A stretch of 49,167 nucleotides of DNA from the NCBI GenBank assembly GCA_903832085.1, contig CAIKZZ010000048.1, positions 1-49,167 of the forward strand, given 5' to 3'. A program made the translations under genes and the position numbers. Below are positions 16,019 to 24,803 of the stretch, piece by piece; positions within the stretch are counted from its first letter, which is position 1; every line of letters begins with the position of its first letter. The DNA comes from an uncultured Pseudomonadota bacterium. Lineage in GTDB: Bacteria; Pseudomonadota; Gammaproteobacteria; Steroidobacterales; Steroidobacteraceae. Below the pieces are notes generated by a model. That model did no database searches. It was given only the letters and a program-made list of their open reading frames with translations, and had not been told where the DNA came from.

Positions 16019-17260
16019 ATGACTCCTGACCGAACTCAATCTGTGCCGCGCCGTATTCTCCTCGGGGTGACCGGTGGTATCGCCGCATATAAAGCTGCGG
16101 AGCTAGTCAGGTGCTTGCGCGAGCAAGGCGCAGAAGTGCAAGTTGTGATGACCGAAGCGGCGCAGCAGTTTGTGACTGCGCTGACTTTTCAGGCGCTGTC
16201 GGGGCGGCCAGTACGCACGGATCTTTGGGACAGCTCTGCGGAAGCGGCGATGGGGCATATCGAACTTGCCCGCTGGGCACAGCTGGTGCTTGTCGCGCCT
16301 GCAAGCGCTGATTTTTTGGCGCGTCTTGCGGGGGGCCGCGCGGACGATCTGCTCGCGACGCTGGTGCTTGCAACCGCCGCACCCGTTTGGGTGGCTCCTG
16401 CCATGAATCGACTGATGTGGGCAAACGCTGCGACCGTGGCCAATATTGCCACGCTCACAACGCGTGGTATTCGGGTGCTTGGTCCGGCATCCGGCGAGCA
16501 AGCGTGCGGCGAAATCGGTTTTGGACGCATGCTGGAAGCGCAAGAATTAGCGGACGCTGTTTTTGCGACTGAGCTTGAAGGACCATTGCGCGGTATGCAC
16601 GTTGTGATTAGTGCAGGTCCGACGCGGGAGCCTTTGGATCCAGTCAGGTTCATCAGTAATCGCAGTTCAGGAAAAATGGGTTACGCGCTCGCTGAGGCAG
16701 CGCGTGATGCAGGGGCCCGGGTGACTTTAGTCAGTGGTCCGGTTGCGCTCGCTACGCCATCTGGGGTCGCGCGTATCGACGTCGAGACTGCAGCGCAGAT
16801 GTATCAAGCGGTACACGCCACTGTAGGTGCCGCAGACATTTATATAGGCGCAGCGGCGGTCGCAGATTACGCGCCGGCAGCCTGCGCAACCCAGAAGATC
16901 AAGAAACATGGCGACATCATGGATTTGTCTCTGCACAAGGCGCCTGACATTCTCGCGTCGGTTGCAGCATTGAGTCCTAGACCCTTCACCGTTGGTTTTG
17001 CGGCCGAGACTTGTGAAATTGAAAAACATGCACGCGAAAAACTGATTCGTAAAAAACTAGATCTGATCGCAGCAAATGAAGTTGGCGTCGAGCGGGCCTT
17101 TGACCGTGATGAAAACGCCTTGCTAGTGTTGTGGTCTGGCGGTCAGCGCGAGCTTGCCTTGAAGTCGAAGTCGGATCTAGCTCGCGAGTTTGTGCTGTTA
17201 TTGGCTGAGCGCTATATGCTATCAAGGGCGCAACGCGTAGTAGAACCGCTTGCTAGCTAA
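16019..17260 (+). CDS. coaBC: Bifunctional phosphopantothenoylcysteine decarboxylase/phosphopantothenate-cysteine ligase
   Basis: The 413-residue protein makes 4'-phosphopantetheine from phosphopantothenate and cysteine in two steps. The N-terminal CoaC flavoprotein half has 'LGVTGGIAAYKAAELVR', the active-site His region 'MGHIELARWA', 'PAMNRLMW' and the substrate flap Cys in 'GEQACGEIGFGRM'. The C-terminal CoaB half has 'ISAGPTREPLDPVRFISNRSSGKMG' style sequence and the Lys of 'QKIKK'. ATG 16019 is used; an in-frame TTG at 15983 would add 12 residues. dut follows after 33 bases; coaD, the next CoA-pathway step, is 6 kb upstream. Confidence 0.95.
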   Translation: MTPDRTQSVPRRILLGVTGGIAAYKAAELVRCLREQGAEVQVVMTEAAQQFVTALTFQALSGRPVRTDLWDSSAEAAMGHIELARWAQLVLVAPASADFLARLAGGRADDLLATLVLATAAPVWVAPAMNRLMWANAATVANIATLTTRGIRVLGPASGEQACGEIGFGRMLEAQELADAVFATELEGPLRGMHVVISAGPTREPLDPVRFISNRSSGKMGYALAEAARDAGARVTLVSGPVALATPSGVARIDVETAAQMYQAVHATVGAADIYIGAAAVADYAPAACATQKIKKHGDIMDLSLHKAPDILASVAALSPRPFTVGFAAETCEIEKHAREKLIRKKLDLIAANEVGVERAFDRDENALLVLWSGGQRELALKSKSDLAREFVLLLAERYMLSRAQRVVEPLAS

Positions 17261-17293
17261 GCAAGTAGGAATGTTGCAGGGTACACTCCCACT

Positions 17294-17749
17294 ATGAAAT
17301 CCATACAAGTCAAAGTGCTTGACCAGCGCCTTGGTTCTGACTGGCCAATGCCTTCTTATGCTACGCCCGGCTCCGCGGGTCTTGATCTGCGGGCTTGTTT
17401 GCAAGCGCCACTGTTGTTGGCTCCAGGTAGTGCGGAGTTGGTGCCTACAGGGCTCGCCATCTATCTCGCGGACCCAGGATTTGCTGCGGTGCTGCTACCC
17501 CGCTCAGGACTCGGCCACAAGCACGGTATTGTGCTTGGCAATCTGGTCGGGTTGATTGATTCAGATTATCAGGGGCAGCTGATGGTATCTGCTTGGAACC
17601 GCTCTGCAGTACCGTTCACTATTGAGCCGGGTGAGCGCATTGCTCAGCTGATTATCGTGCCAGTGGCGCAAGTCGAACTCGACATCGTGGAGAGTTTTGA
17701 TACGAGTTCGCGCGGCGCCGCTGGCTTTGGTAGCTCAGGCCGCAACTGA
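17294..17749 (+). CDS. dut: Deoxyuridine 5'-triphosphate nucleotidohydrolase (dUTPase)
   Basis: The 151-residue trimeric dUTPase carries the five family motifs: '[10 protein letters not shown]', '[14 protein letters not shown]', '[11 protein letters not shown]', '[12 protein letters not shown]' and the C-terminal arm '[12 protein letters not shown]'. It hydrolyses dUTP to dUMP and keeps uracil out of DNA. The coaBC-dut order is conserved in Gammaproteobacteria. It converges with the DUF4124 gene, 15 bases away. Confidence 0.97.
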   Translation: MKSIQVKVLDQRLGSDWPMPSYATPGSAGLDLRACLQAPLLLAPGSAELVPTGLAIYLADPGFAAVLLPRSGLGHKHGIVLGNLVGLIDSDYQGQLMVSAWNRSAVPFTIEPGERIAQLIIVPVAQVELDIVESFDTSSRGAAGFGSSGRN

Positions 17750-17764
17750 TAGGGCACGCCGCGC

Positions 17765-18457
17765 TTAGTGTGCACCAGTCATTGGATGTTCGCCGCGAGC
17801 GAATCCTGCTTCGATACGTTTGAGTTCTTCAAAGCGCGCAATATCATCTGCGAACCGTGCGGCCACGTCAGAGATTTCTTGCTGTTTGGCCGTTAAATTT
17901 GCCTGTTGTACGGTGATGTTACCTGCCGCTCGCACTAGATCATCGGCGACATTGGCTGGCATTTGGCGGGCTTGGGGTTCCGAATTGTAGGGCCTATAGC
18001 GCTGCGCTCGTATCTCCAGTTGGTGCAGCTGTTCCTTGAGCTGCTCTAAATATTTCTGCGCTACTCGTGACTGACTATCAAGTAAGTCGAGTCGCCGATC
18101 TCTGAGAGACTCAATTTCTTGTACTGTTAAGTAGGTTGCAAGTAAATTGCGATCCCGGGTTTGATTGGCGGTCAAGGTTTTTAGCGCTTGATCCTCGCTC
18201 TCGTGGCGAGCAGCTTCTGCTGCCAACTGAGTCGGCGTTTTACGTCCGGAGATGCTTTTGACAGCAATACCTTGTGAGTTCAGAACGGTCTGGTCACGCT
18301 CGGCATACTGCGGAGGTACAGCATCACCATAATGCACAACGCCTTGTTCATCGGTCCACTTGTAAACAGGTTTTGTGTCTGCTTGGGTTGATGCGCAGAC
18401 AACCAAAAAGAGCAGGATCGAGGCGCACCAGGCGCGTTTTGGAAAAAGAGGTTTCAT
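17765..18457 (-). CDS. Exported DUF4124 protein with a coiled-coil tail
   Basis: From ATG 18457 the 230-residue product has a signal peptide ('MKPLFPKRAWCASILLFLVV', then 'CASTQAD') and the DUF4124 domain 'VYKWTDEQGVVHYGDAVPP' common at the N-terminus of proteobacterial envelope proteins. The rest is strongly helical and charged ('ERDQTVL', 'RLDLLDSQSRVAQKYLEQLKEQ'), probably coiled coil. The in-frame extension to 18790 overlaps pyrE and lacks the signal, so it is not used. Function unknown; a periplasmic structural role is likely. Confidence 0.75.
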   Translation of the reverse strand: MKPLFPKRAWCASILLFLVVCASTQADTKPVYKWTDEQGVVHYGDAVPPQYAERDQTVLNSQGIAVKSISGRKTPTQLAAEAARHESEDQALKTLTANQTRDRNLLATYLTVQEIESLRDRRLDLLDSQSRVAQKYLEQLKEQLHQLEIRAQRYRPYNSEPQARQMPANVADDLVRAAGNITVQQANLTAKQQEISDVAARFADDIARFEELKRIEAGFARGEHPMTGAH

Positions 18458-18542
18458 GAGGGCCAAGTGTGCCCCGATAGACGCGGTTTTGGTAGTGCGG
18501 GGCGCTGACATCGCGACATCCGTCACGTATTTAGGGTGCTGC

Positions 18543-19199
18543 CTAGGGGGCTGCGCCATAGCGTGTCTGGTACGTTTTAAGATCACTGAGTGTTGTTGCG
18601 CCGAGTTCGCCAAAGCCGCTTTCAATGCCTGCGATGAGATCGCTAAGAGTGAGTATCGAAACGACCGGTAGTCCAAATTGATCACGAACTTCTTGTACCG
18701 CTGAGCGGGTCGACTCACGGCCTTGCTCTTGGCGATCAAGTGCAAGTAAAACACCGGCCGGCACTGCACCGGCCTCTTGGATAATCTCAATAGATTCGCG
18801 TATTGCGGTGCCCGCCGTGATCACATCATCCACGATCAAGACACGCCCAGTCAGGGCTCTGCCTACAATACGGCCCCCCTCACCATGGGCTTTGGCTTCC
18901 TTGCGATTAAATGCGAATGGGATGCTCTTCGCGTGGTGTTGTGCCAGTGCTGCTGCGGTCGCGGTGACGAGTGGGATGCCTTTGTAGGCTGGGCCAAACA
19001 GCATGTCGTATTGTAGGCCTGATTGTTCTAATGCTGCCGCATAGGCTTGGCCGAGACCGTCGATGGCTTTTCCCGTATCAAATAAGCCGGCATTAAAGAA
19101 ATAGGGGCTGTCCCGCCCAGATTTTAGTGTGAAGCGGCCAAAGCGCAGCACGCCGAGGCGCAGCGTCAGTTCGAGGAATTCACGTTGGTGGGCTAGCAT
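18543..19199 (-). CDS. pyrE: Orotate phosphoribosyltransferase
   Basis: The 218-residue enzyme of pyrimidine synthesis condenses orotate with PRPP to give OMP. '[19 protein letters not shown]' is the PyrE start signature, '[10 protein letters not shown]' and '[13 protein letters not shown]' form the substrate loop, and '[17 protein letters not shown]' is the PRPP-binding motif. ATG 19199 gives the family's usual length; in-frame ATG 19232 would add 11 residues. It diverges from xthA. Confidence 0.95.
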   Translation of the reverse strand: MLAHQREFLELTLRLGVLRFGRFTLKSGRDSPYFFNAGLFDTGKAIDGLGQAYAAALEQSGLQYDMLFGPAYKGIPLVTATAAALAQHHAKSIPFAFNRKEAKAHGEGGRIVGRALTGRVLIVDDVITAGTAIRESIEIIQEAGAVPAGVLLALDRQEQGRESTRSAVQEVRDQFGLPVVSILTLSDLIAGIESGFGELGATTLSDLKTYQTRYGAAP

Positions 19200-19265
19200 A
19201 TGGTCGTCTAGTCTCCACCCAAAGATGGCCATGGGCAAGAGTCTCGAGCTTGCTATGATCAGGTG

Positions 19266-20039
19266 ATGCGTATCGCCACACTCAATTGCAATGGGGTCAG
19301 GTCTGCTGCTCGCAAAGGGTTGTATGACTGGTTGCCTAAGCAGGGGATTGATGTCCTGTGCTTGCAGGAAACGCGCTGCGCGGATAGCGACGTGGCCGCG
19401 CCCGAGTTCAATCCAGAAGGGTATACATCAGCATGGGTTCATGCCGCGAAGAAAGGCTACAGTGGGGTAGCAATCTATTCCCGTCGTCCACCGGATGCGG
19501 TGATTCGTGGGTTTGGTTCACAGGAATTTGATGCCGAAGGCCGTTATTTAGAGGCACGTTTTGGCAAATTATCTGTGGTGTCCTTGTATCTGCCCTCTGG
19601 CTCGTCGGGGCCCGAGCGGCAAGAGGCGAAGTACCGATTTTTGGAAGCTTTCAAAGCCCATCTTGGTGTCCTTGAGTCCGATGGTAGGCAGTATCTGCTG
19701 TGTGGGGATTGGAATATTGCCCATAAAGAGATCGATCTAAAAAATTGGCGCGGCAATCGCAAAAACTCAGGCTTCCTGCCTGAGGAGCGCGCATGGCTGG
19801 ATACATTGTTTGAGCAGACCCTATGGGTTGATGTGTTTCGCAAATTAAATCCTGAACCGGATCAATACACGTGGTGGTCTAACCGTGGCGCTGCGTGGGC
19901 AAAAAATGTGGGTTGGCGTATTGATTATCAGATAGGCAGCCCAGACCTTGCCGAGGCTGCGCGCTCCACAAGTATCTGGAAGGAAACGCGTTTTTCTGAT
20001 CACGCTCCGCTATTGATGGATTATGCCTATGACTTCTGA
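19266..20039 (+). CDS. xthA: Exodeoxyribonuclease III (AP endonuclease)
   Basis: The 257-residue enzyme of the EEP fold has '[11 protein letters not shown]', 'LCLQETR' (metal-binding Glu), '[13 protein letters not shown]' and the catalytic '[10 protein letters not shown]'. '[10 protein letters not shown]' binds the abasic site. It incises DNA at abasic sites and removes 3' blocking groups in base-excision repair, downstream of glycosylases such as MutM. A GTG one codon earlier is an alternative start. The last 17 bases overlap the start of the next gene, so the pair is co-transcribed. Confidence 0.94.
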   Translation: MRIATLNCNGVRSAARKGLYDWLPKQGIDVLCLQETRCADSDVAAPEFNPEGYTSAWVHAAKKGYSGVAIYSRRPPDAVIRGFGSQEFDAEGRYLEARFGKLSVVSLYLPSGSSGPERQEAKYRFLEAFKAHLGVLESDGRQYLLCGDWNIAHKEIDLKNWRGNRKNSGFLPEERAWLDTLFEQTLWVDVFRKLNPEPDQYTWWSNRGAAWAKNVGWRIDYQIGSPDLAEAARSTSIWKETRFSDHAPLLMDYAYDF

Positions 20040-21297
20040 TGTAGATACGAAACAGTCAAAACCGCGTGTGCGCGATATTTTGTCGAGCCCAAGAATGCTG
20101 GTGCTGCTGGCTTTAGGCGCAGCCTCCGGCTTCCCGAATCAGGTGACCGAGAGCACCCTGCAGGCGTGGCTTAAAGATTTTCATACGAGCAACACCGAAA
20201 TAGGGCTGCTGTCGTACGTGGCGCTACCTTATTTGCTGAAGTTTCTTTGGGCGCCACTACTTGATCGCTATCCGTTGCCTTGGCTGGGCCGTCGCCGCGG
20301 CTGGATGTTTGTGTCGCAGCTACTACTAACAGCCACCATTGCTCTGCTGGCATTTCAGGATCCCGCACATTCCTTAAGTACGGTCGCATTATGTGCCGTA
20401 GCCATTGTTTTCATGTCGGCGACCCAAGACATTGTGATCGACGCATACAGAGCCGATCTTGCGACTCCCGCAGAGCGTGGGCTTGCCGTAACCGCCGCTA
20501 ATTTGGGCTACCGTGCCTCTGCTTGGTTGGCATTTGCTTTTGCTGTCGTTATTGCTGATCGCTTCGGGTGGATGACGGCGATGCTGTTTTTGGCGTGCGT
20601 CATGGCGACCTTCACGATGATTACGTGGCGTGCGCCTGAGCCAGTTTATACACAGCCACCACCCGCGTCGCTCGCCGAATCCGTGATTGGGCCGCTGCGT
20701 AGTCTGTTAGGGAGCAAGGCAGCCCTATCTTTGGTTTTATTGGTTATGCTTTTTAAGCTTGGCGATGCATTCGCGGTCAAGTTATTTACGCCATTTCTGA
20801 TGGACGTCGGTTTCAGCAAGACAGAGATTGGCTTGGTCGCTAAAGCCGTATTCACGTCCGGTGCAATTGTCGGTTCCATAATCGGCGGTATATGGATGGT
20901 GAGGTTAGGACTATTTAGCGCCATGTTGCTGTTTGGCATCATGCAGGCGGTGTCGAATCTTGCCTACTATGTGCTCGCCGTTACCGGCAAGAGCATGGCT
21001 GTCATGATCGTTGCCGTTGCCATCGAAAACTTAGCCCATGCTATGGGAAATGTGGCGATTGTGGCGCTGATGATGTCGTTGTGTGAAGCGCGCTTCAGTG
21101 CCTCGCAGTACGCACTATTATCCGTACTCGCTCAGCTGCCGCGCTATGGTCTAGGCTATCCGGCTGGTTGGGCAGCAGATCACCTAGGCTGGCCCACTTA
21201 CTATGTCATCAGCTTTCTTCTAGGCATACCTGGCCTAATAATTGTTTGGATGCTGCGCGATCGAATTCGAGGCTTGGATGTCTACCGACAGACCTGA
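20023..21297 (+). CDS. ampG: AmpG-like major facilitator permease (muropeptide type)
   Basis: The 424-residue membrane protein has about 12 hydrophobic segments and the AmpG signature at the start: 'LALGAASGFPNQVTESTLQAWL', then 'LLSYVALPYLLKFLWAPLLDR' and 'LGRRRGWM'. AmpG carries GlcNAc-anhydro-MurNAc peptides into the cytoplasm for cell-wall recycling and beta-lactamase induction. 'SATQDIVIDAYRADL' is also conserved. Start ATG 20023 overlaps xthA; ATG 20029 is equally possible. The substrate assignment rests on family similarity. Confidence 0.88.
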   Translation: MPMTSDVDTKQSKPRVRDILSSPRMLVLLALGAASGFPNQVTESTLQAWLKDFHTSNTEIGLLSYVALPYLLKFLWAPLLDRYPLPWLGRRRGWMFVSQLLLTATIALLAFQDPAHSLSTVALCAVAIVFMSATQDIVIDAYRADLATPAERGLAVTAANLGYRASAWLAFAFAVVIADRFGWMTAMLFLACVMATFTMITWRAPEPVYTQPPPASLAESVIGPLRSLLGSKAALSLVLLVMLFKLGDAFAVKLFTPFLMDVGFSKTEIGLVAKAVFTSGAIVGSIIGGIWMVRLGLFSAMLLFGIMQAVSNLAYYVLAVTGKSMAVMIVAVAIENLAHAMGNVAIVALMMSLCEARFSASQYALLSVLAQLPRYGLGYPAGWAADHLGWPTYYVISFLLGIPGLIIVWMLRDRIRGLDVYRQT

Positions 21298-21670
21298 CGC
21301 ACCTTTGGGAGCCTCCGAGATTGTCTGTCCGTTAGACAGTCTTGGTACTGAAGACGCACGTGGCTTTCAGTTAGGCGGCGGCGAGTGGCCACTGCAAGGC
21401 ATCGTTGTGCGGCATGCAGGTGTAGTCCATGCGTACGTCAACCGTTGTCCTCATGCCGGGCATCCATTGCATTTGGCGCAAGATCGGTTTTTAAGCAAAG
21501 ACAGACAGTTTTTAGTCTGTGCTTCTCATGGAGCGCTTTTTGAGCTCGCAACGGGCAGATGTATTGCCGGGCCATGTGCCGGCGCGTCGCTTACCCCGTT
21601 AAAGGTGTGTGTGGAGCGTCATCTGGTCATGCTCGACCCAACCGTTAACATTGCCGACTATCAGCAGTAG
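21278..21670 (+). CDS. Rieske [2Fe-2S] ferredoxin-like protein
   Basis: From ATG 21278 a 130-residue protein carries a single Rieske domain. The cluster ligands are 'CPHAGHPL' (Cys, His) and 'CASHGALF' (Cys, His), 25 residues apart, and 'RCIAGPCAGASLTPL' closes the fold. It has no signal or membrane anchor and is thus a soluble electron carrier. It overlaps the end of the permease gene by 20 bases, suggesting translational coupling. Its redox partner is unknown. Confidence 0.85.
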   Translation: MSTDRPDAPLGASEIVCPLDSLGTEDARGFQLGGGEWPLQGIVVRHAGVVHAYVNRCPHAGHPLHLAQDRFLSKDRQFLVCASHGALFELATGRCIAGPCAGASLTPLKVCVERHLVMLDPTVNIADYQQ

Positions 21671-21675
21671 TCGAC

Positions 21676-22392
21676 TTATACTGAATCCGCGAGTCGTTCA
21701 AATTCAAGATCTCGGACGACGTGGCCTAAGCGATTACCGCGGCGTTCAAACTTGGTGACCGGTCGAGCCTCGGGTCGCACAACATAGCGGTTATCGGCTG
21801 CGCAATTCCGAAAATCCGAGCTCGCCATCAGCACATCGAGCATCCATTCCGCGTAGGGCTCCCAATCGGTTGCAAGCCTTAGACGGCCACCGGGCTTGAG
21901 TCTTGAAGAAATTAAGGAAACGAACGACTCCTGAATCAACCGGCGCTTGTGATGACGCTTCTTCGGCCAGGGGTCCGCAAAATAGATGAGCACCTCATGT
22001 ATTGTCATCGCAGACAGTGACGTTCGCAAAACCTCAACTGCATCATGACTAATCACTCTGAGATTGGTAAGGCCCGCAGTTTGGGCAGCTAACAGACAAT
22101 GACCGACCCCTGGAGAATGCACTTCAATGCCTAAGTAATCACGTTCCGGATGACGACTTGCGAGCGTCGTCAACAACTCGCCATCACCAAAACCAATCTC
22201 AAGTGTGCGTGGCGCCTGCCGTTCGAACAGGACATCCAGATCGAGTGTGTTGGCGCTGTAATCAACACCATAGATGGGCCACAGCTCGGTGAGCGCCCGT
22301 TCTTGAGCCGGCGTCATTCGGCCGATACGTTGGACAAATGAGCGGATATGCCGATCGGGGCAAGCGGTAGGGGGTTGTTCAGACTCGGGCAT
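21676..22392 (-). CDS. trmB: tRNA (guanine46-N7)-methyltransferase
   Basis: The 238-residue enzyme has the TrmB SAM site 'LEIGFGDGELL', the acidic 'YLGIEVHSPGVGHCL', the signature 'IYFADPWPKKRHHKRRL' and the C-terminal 'PVTKFERRGNRLGHVVRDL'. It adds m7G at position 46 in the tRNA variable loop. The PWPKxRHxKRR motif is diagnostic. It converges with the Rieske gene and diverges from ppk2. Confidence 0.96.
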   Translation of the reverse strand: MPESEQPPTACPDRHIRSFVQRIGRMTPAQERALTELWPIYGVDYSANTLDLDVLFERQAPRTLEIGFGDGELLTTLASRHPERDYLGIEVHSPGVGHCLLAAQTAGLTNLRVISHDAVEVLRTSLSAMTIHEVLIYFADPWPKKRHHKRRLIQESFVSLISSRLKPGGRLRLATDWEPYAEWMLDVLMASSDFRNCAADNRYVVRPEARPVTKFERRGNRLGHVVRDLEFERLADSV

Positions 22393-22515
22393 GGGGCACG
22401 CTTCTAATGACAGGTGTACAGTGTCTCGCGAGATGCCTTTGCTGGCTATTCTTTTGTTAGGCTACATTGATGGCTATTGACTGTAGGTAAAATCTACTCA
22501 GGAAGGCGCGTTTAA

Positions 22516-23421
22516 ATGTCCACCCCATCAAAAGGCATGAGTGCGATTTGCAAGGTAACACCTGGTAGCCGTCTGCAATTACGGTCGCTGGATGCTGCCA
22601 AATTACCGAGCCCAGAATTTGCAGCTTTAGAAGGCGTATCCCTGAAAGATCGCGCCCGTACCATCCTCGACGAGAACCGTCTGGCGCTTGCTGACGCCCA
22701 AGAGCTGCTTTGGGCAAGCAACAGCCGCTCCGTGTTGGTGGTATTTCAGGCCATGGATGCTGCCGGTAAAGATGGAACGATTAAGCACGTAATGGCGGGG
22801 CTTAACCAGCAAGGATGTGAGGTGCATGGGTTTAAACGGCCATCAATTGAAGAGTCCGAGCATAATTTTTTGTGGCGATATGCGCAGAAGGTCCCCGCCC
22901 GTGGCCGACTTGGGATTTTTAACCGGTCGTACTATGAGGAGGTGCTCGTAGTAAAGGTACACCCCGAACTATTGGCTGCCCAAAAAGTACCGATGGACGT
23001 TACTCGCAAGACGGTATGGAAAGAGCGTTATGAAGATATCAACAATTTCGAACGTCATTTAACGCGTAACGGTACATTGGTCGTAAAGTTTTTTTTAAAT
23101 ATTTCTAAAGCGGAACAGCGACGCCGCTTGCTTGATCGCCTTGATAGTGATTCAACTCGTTGGAAGTTCTCGGTCGAAGACTTAAAAGAAAGACGGCACT
23201 GGGCTGACTACATGAGCGCCTACCAGGACATGCTGCGTGCCACGAGCACGCGTTGGGCGCCGTGGTATGTAATTCCAGCCGATCATAAATACGTTGCACG
23301 CGCCGCCGTTGCCCAGATTCTCATCGAGCGCATTCGTGCCCTTGGGTTGCAATATCCAAAGCCGTCCCGTGCGCGGACGCTCGAGCTGACTCGCGCTCGC
23401 CGTCATCTACTAAAGAGCTAA
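22516..23421 (+). CDS. ppk2: Polyphosphate kinase 2 family protein
   Basis: The 301-residue protein has the PPK2 P-loop 'FQAMDAAGKDGTIKHV', the 'GIFNRSYYEEVLVVKVHPE' segment, 'NGTLVVKFFLNISKAEQ' and the lid 'ERRHWADYMSAYQDML'. PPK2 enzymes use polyphosphate to phosphorylate nucleotides or the reverse; this single-domain length fits class I (ADP/GDP) or class III. Shine-Dalgarno AGGAAGG lies 10 bases before ATG 22516. With the Pho-regulated pstS locus at the window's far end it hints at active phosphate storage. Confidence 0.92.
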   Translation: MSTPSKGMSAICKVTPGSRLQLRSLDAAKLPSPEFAALEGVSLKDRARTILDENRLALADAQELLWASNSRSVLVVFQAMDAAGKDGTIKHVMAGLNQQGCEVHGFKRPSIEESEHNFLWRYAQKVPARGRLGIFNRSYYEEVLVVKVHPELLAAQKVPMDVTRKTVWKERYEDINNFERHLTRNGTLVVKFFLNISKAEQRRRLLDRLDSDSTRWKFSVEDLKERRHWADYMSAYQDMLRATSTRWAPWYVIPADHKYVARAAVAQILIERIRALGLQYPKPSRARTLELTRARRHLLKS

Positions 23422-23452
23422 AAAACCAGGCAGTTGAGCGTTACTCAGCTGC
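23420..23452 (-). terminator. Rho-independent terminator of the M24 peptidase gene
   Basis: On the reverse strand GCAGCTGAG pairs with CTCAACTGC (one G-U) around a 5-base loop and is followed by CCTGG and six T. The hairpin includes the peptidase stop codon (23447-23445). Confidence 0.7.
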
Positions 23453-24746
23453 GCGCAAAAGGCTCCTCGAGAGATTTACTGGTTGGCGTGAAAAACTCGG
23501 CACCGTCAGCAGTAACGACCATATCATCCTCTAGGCGAATGCCAAATTCTCCACGGATATAAATGCCTGGCTCATTGCTTGTGGTCATGTTAGCGGCCAG
23601 TCGTGTGGTGTTCCCACGGACTAAATATGGCCACTCATGTCCATCCATGCCCATGCCGTGTCCAAGACGATGCGTGAAGTACTGGTAGTCGGGCCCAAAG
23701 CCGCCGTCAGTGATTACGCGCCGCGCTGCCGTATCGATGGCGCCGCATTCGACACCGGGTTTTGCTGCAGCAAGTGCCGCTGCTTGGGCGCGGTGCACGA
23801 GGTCATAAACCCGACGCATCTTGTCTGTCGCTTTGCCGATCACAAAGGTACGGGTGATGTCCGATCGATAGCCCTCGACAACGCAACCACCGTCGAGCAG
23901 CACGATGCTGCCATCGGTCACTTTCTGCGGCACTACAGAGCCATGGGGGAAGGCGGAATACTCGCCAACTAACGCAAGATCGGCAGCTCCCGGAAAGCCG
24001 AGCTGATCATGAGCAAGACGAGACAGATCAGTCACATCCTCGTTGGTCATGCCTGGCGTGATGGCGTGATAGGTCGCTTCATAGGCGGCGAGCGTCACCT
24101 CTGCGGCAAGCCGCATAAGAGCGATTTCATGCGGACTTTTGATCATTCGGCAACCCGCGGTGACCGGCGTAGCGCTCACGATATGGATATTTGGTGCGGC
24201 GGCGCTGATCGCATCAGCAAACACAAACCGCATTGATTCTTCTACACCAATCGTCCCGCTCGTGAGGCCGCGGTCCTTGAGTCCTTCGGCGAGGAGCCGC
24301 GCTGGATGCTCGTCTTCATGCCATGCACGAACGTCAGCATGTTCTCCAGCCGAGCCTTTCGCCAGCTGCTCGCGTGCGCGTCCCTCTTCAAATGCGGGGC
24401 AGACATAGAAGGGCTCGCCCTTGGCCGGAATAACCGCCGCAAAGAGCCGCTCACTGCCCCACCAGCGGACCGCAGTGTAGTATTCAAGCGATGTGCCTTC
24501 TGCAAGGATGATGGCTCCAAGGCCATGCTCGCTCATCAGCTTGCGAGCGCGTTCTAGTCGTGCCGCACGTTCATCGCGACTGATGGGCTGCGCCTCCTGT
24601 TTACGCGAGTGTAGCCTCGCGATGGAGGGCGGCAGTTTCGGCGCTATGGTGGTCGTGCTGAGCGCCGACTGAGGCGCTACTGTAAATCCCAGACTTGCGG
24701 CTGCGAGGGTTGTGCCCGCATGGAAAAACTGTCGACGACTGACCAT
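23445..24746 (-). CDS. Tat-exported M24 (Xaa-Pro aminopeptidase-like) metallopeptidase
   Basis: The 433-residue precursor opens with a twin-arginine signal 'MVSRRQFFHAGTTLAAASLG', so it is exported folded, probably with metals bound. After a creatinase-type N domain, the pita-bread catalytic domain shows the five metal ligands in 'LLDGGCVVEGYRSDITRTF', 'HRLGHGMGMDGHE', 'NEPGIYI' and 'GIRLEDDMVVT'. It should cleave Xaa-Pro dipeptides or related peptides in the periplasm. It follows the AroQ-PheC gene on the same strand (57-base gap) and ends at a terminator. Confidence 0.9.
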   Translation of the reverse strand: MVSRRQFFHAGTTLAAASLGFTVAPQSALSTTTIAPKLPPSIARLHSRKQEAQPISRDERAARLERARKLMSEHGLGAIILAEGTSLEYYTAVRWWGSERLFAAVIPAKGEPFYVCPAFEEGRAREQLAKGSAGEHADVRAWHEDEHPARLLAEGLKDRGLTSGTIGVEESMRFVFADAISAAAPNIHIVSATPVTAGCRMIKSPHEIALMRLAAEVTLAAYEATYHAITPGMTNEDVTDLSRLAHDQLGFPGAADLALVGEYSAFPHGSVVPQKVTDGSIVLLDGGCVVEGYRSDITRTFVIGKATDKMRRVYDLVHRAQAAALAAAKPGVECGAIDTAARRVITDGGFGPDYQYFTHRLGHGMGMDGHEWPYLVRGNTTRLAANMTTSNEPGIYIRGEFGIRLEDDMVVTADGAEFFTPTSKSLEEPFARS

Positions 24747-24803
24747 GGCCTGTTCCTTTGTTTTTGTACGGTGTAAAGAGCGTACCTTCTGGCCGCGCCC
24801 GCG

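Noticed and set aside
16103-16653. Long open frames on the reverse strand (up to about 154 codons)
   Set aside because: They lie wholly inside coaBC, which has all its motifs on the forward strand; Arg/Pro/Ser-rich translations are typical of antisense frames in GC-rich DNA.
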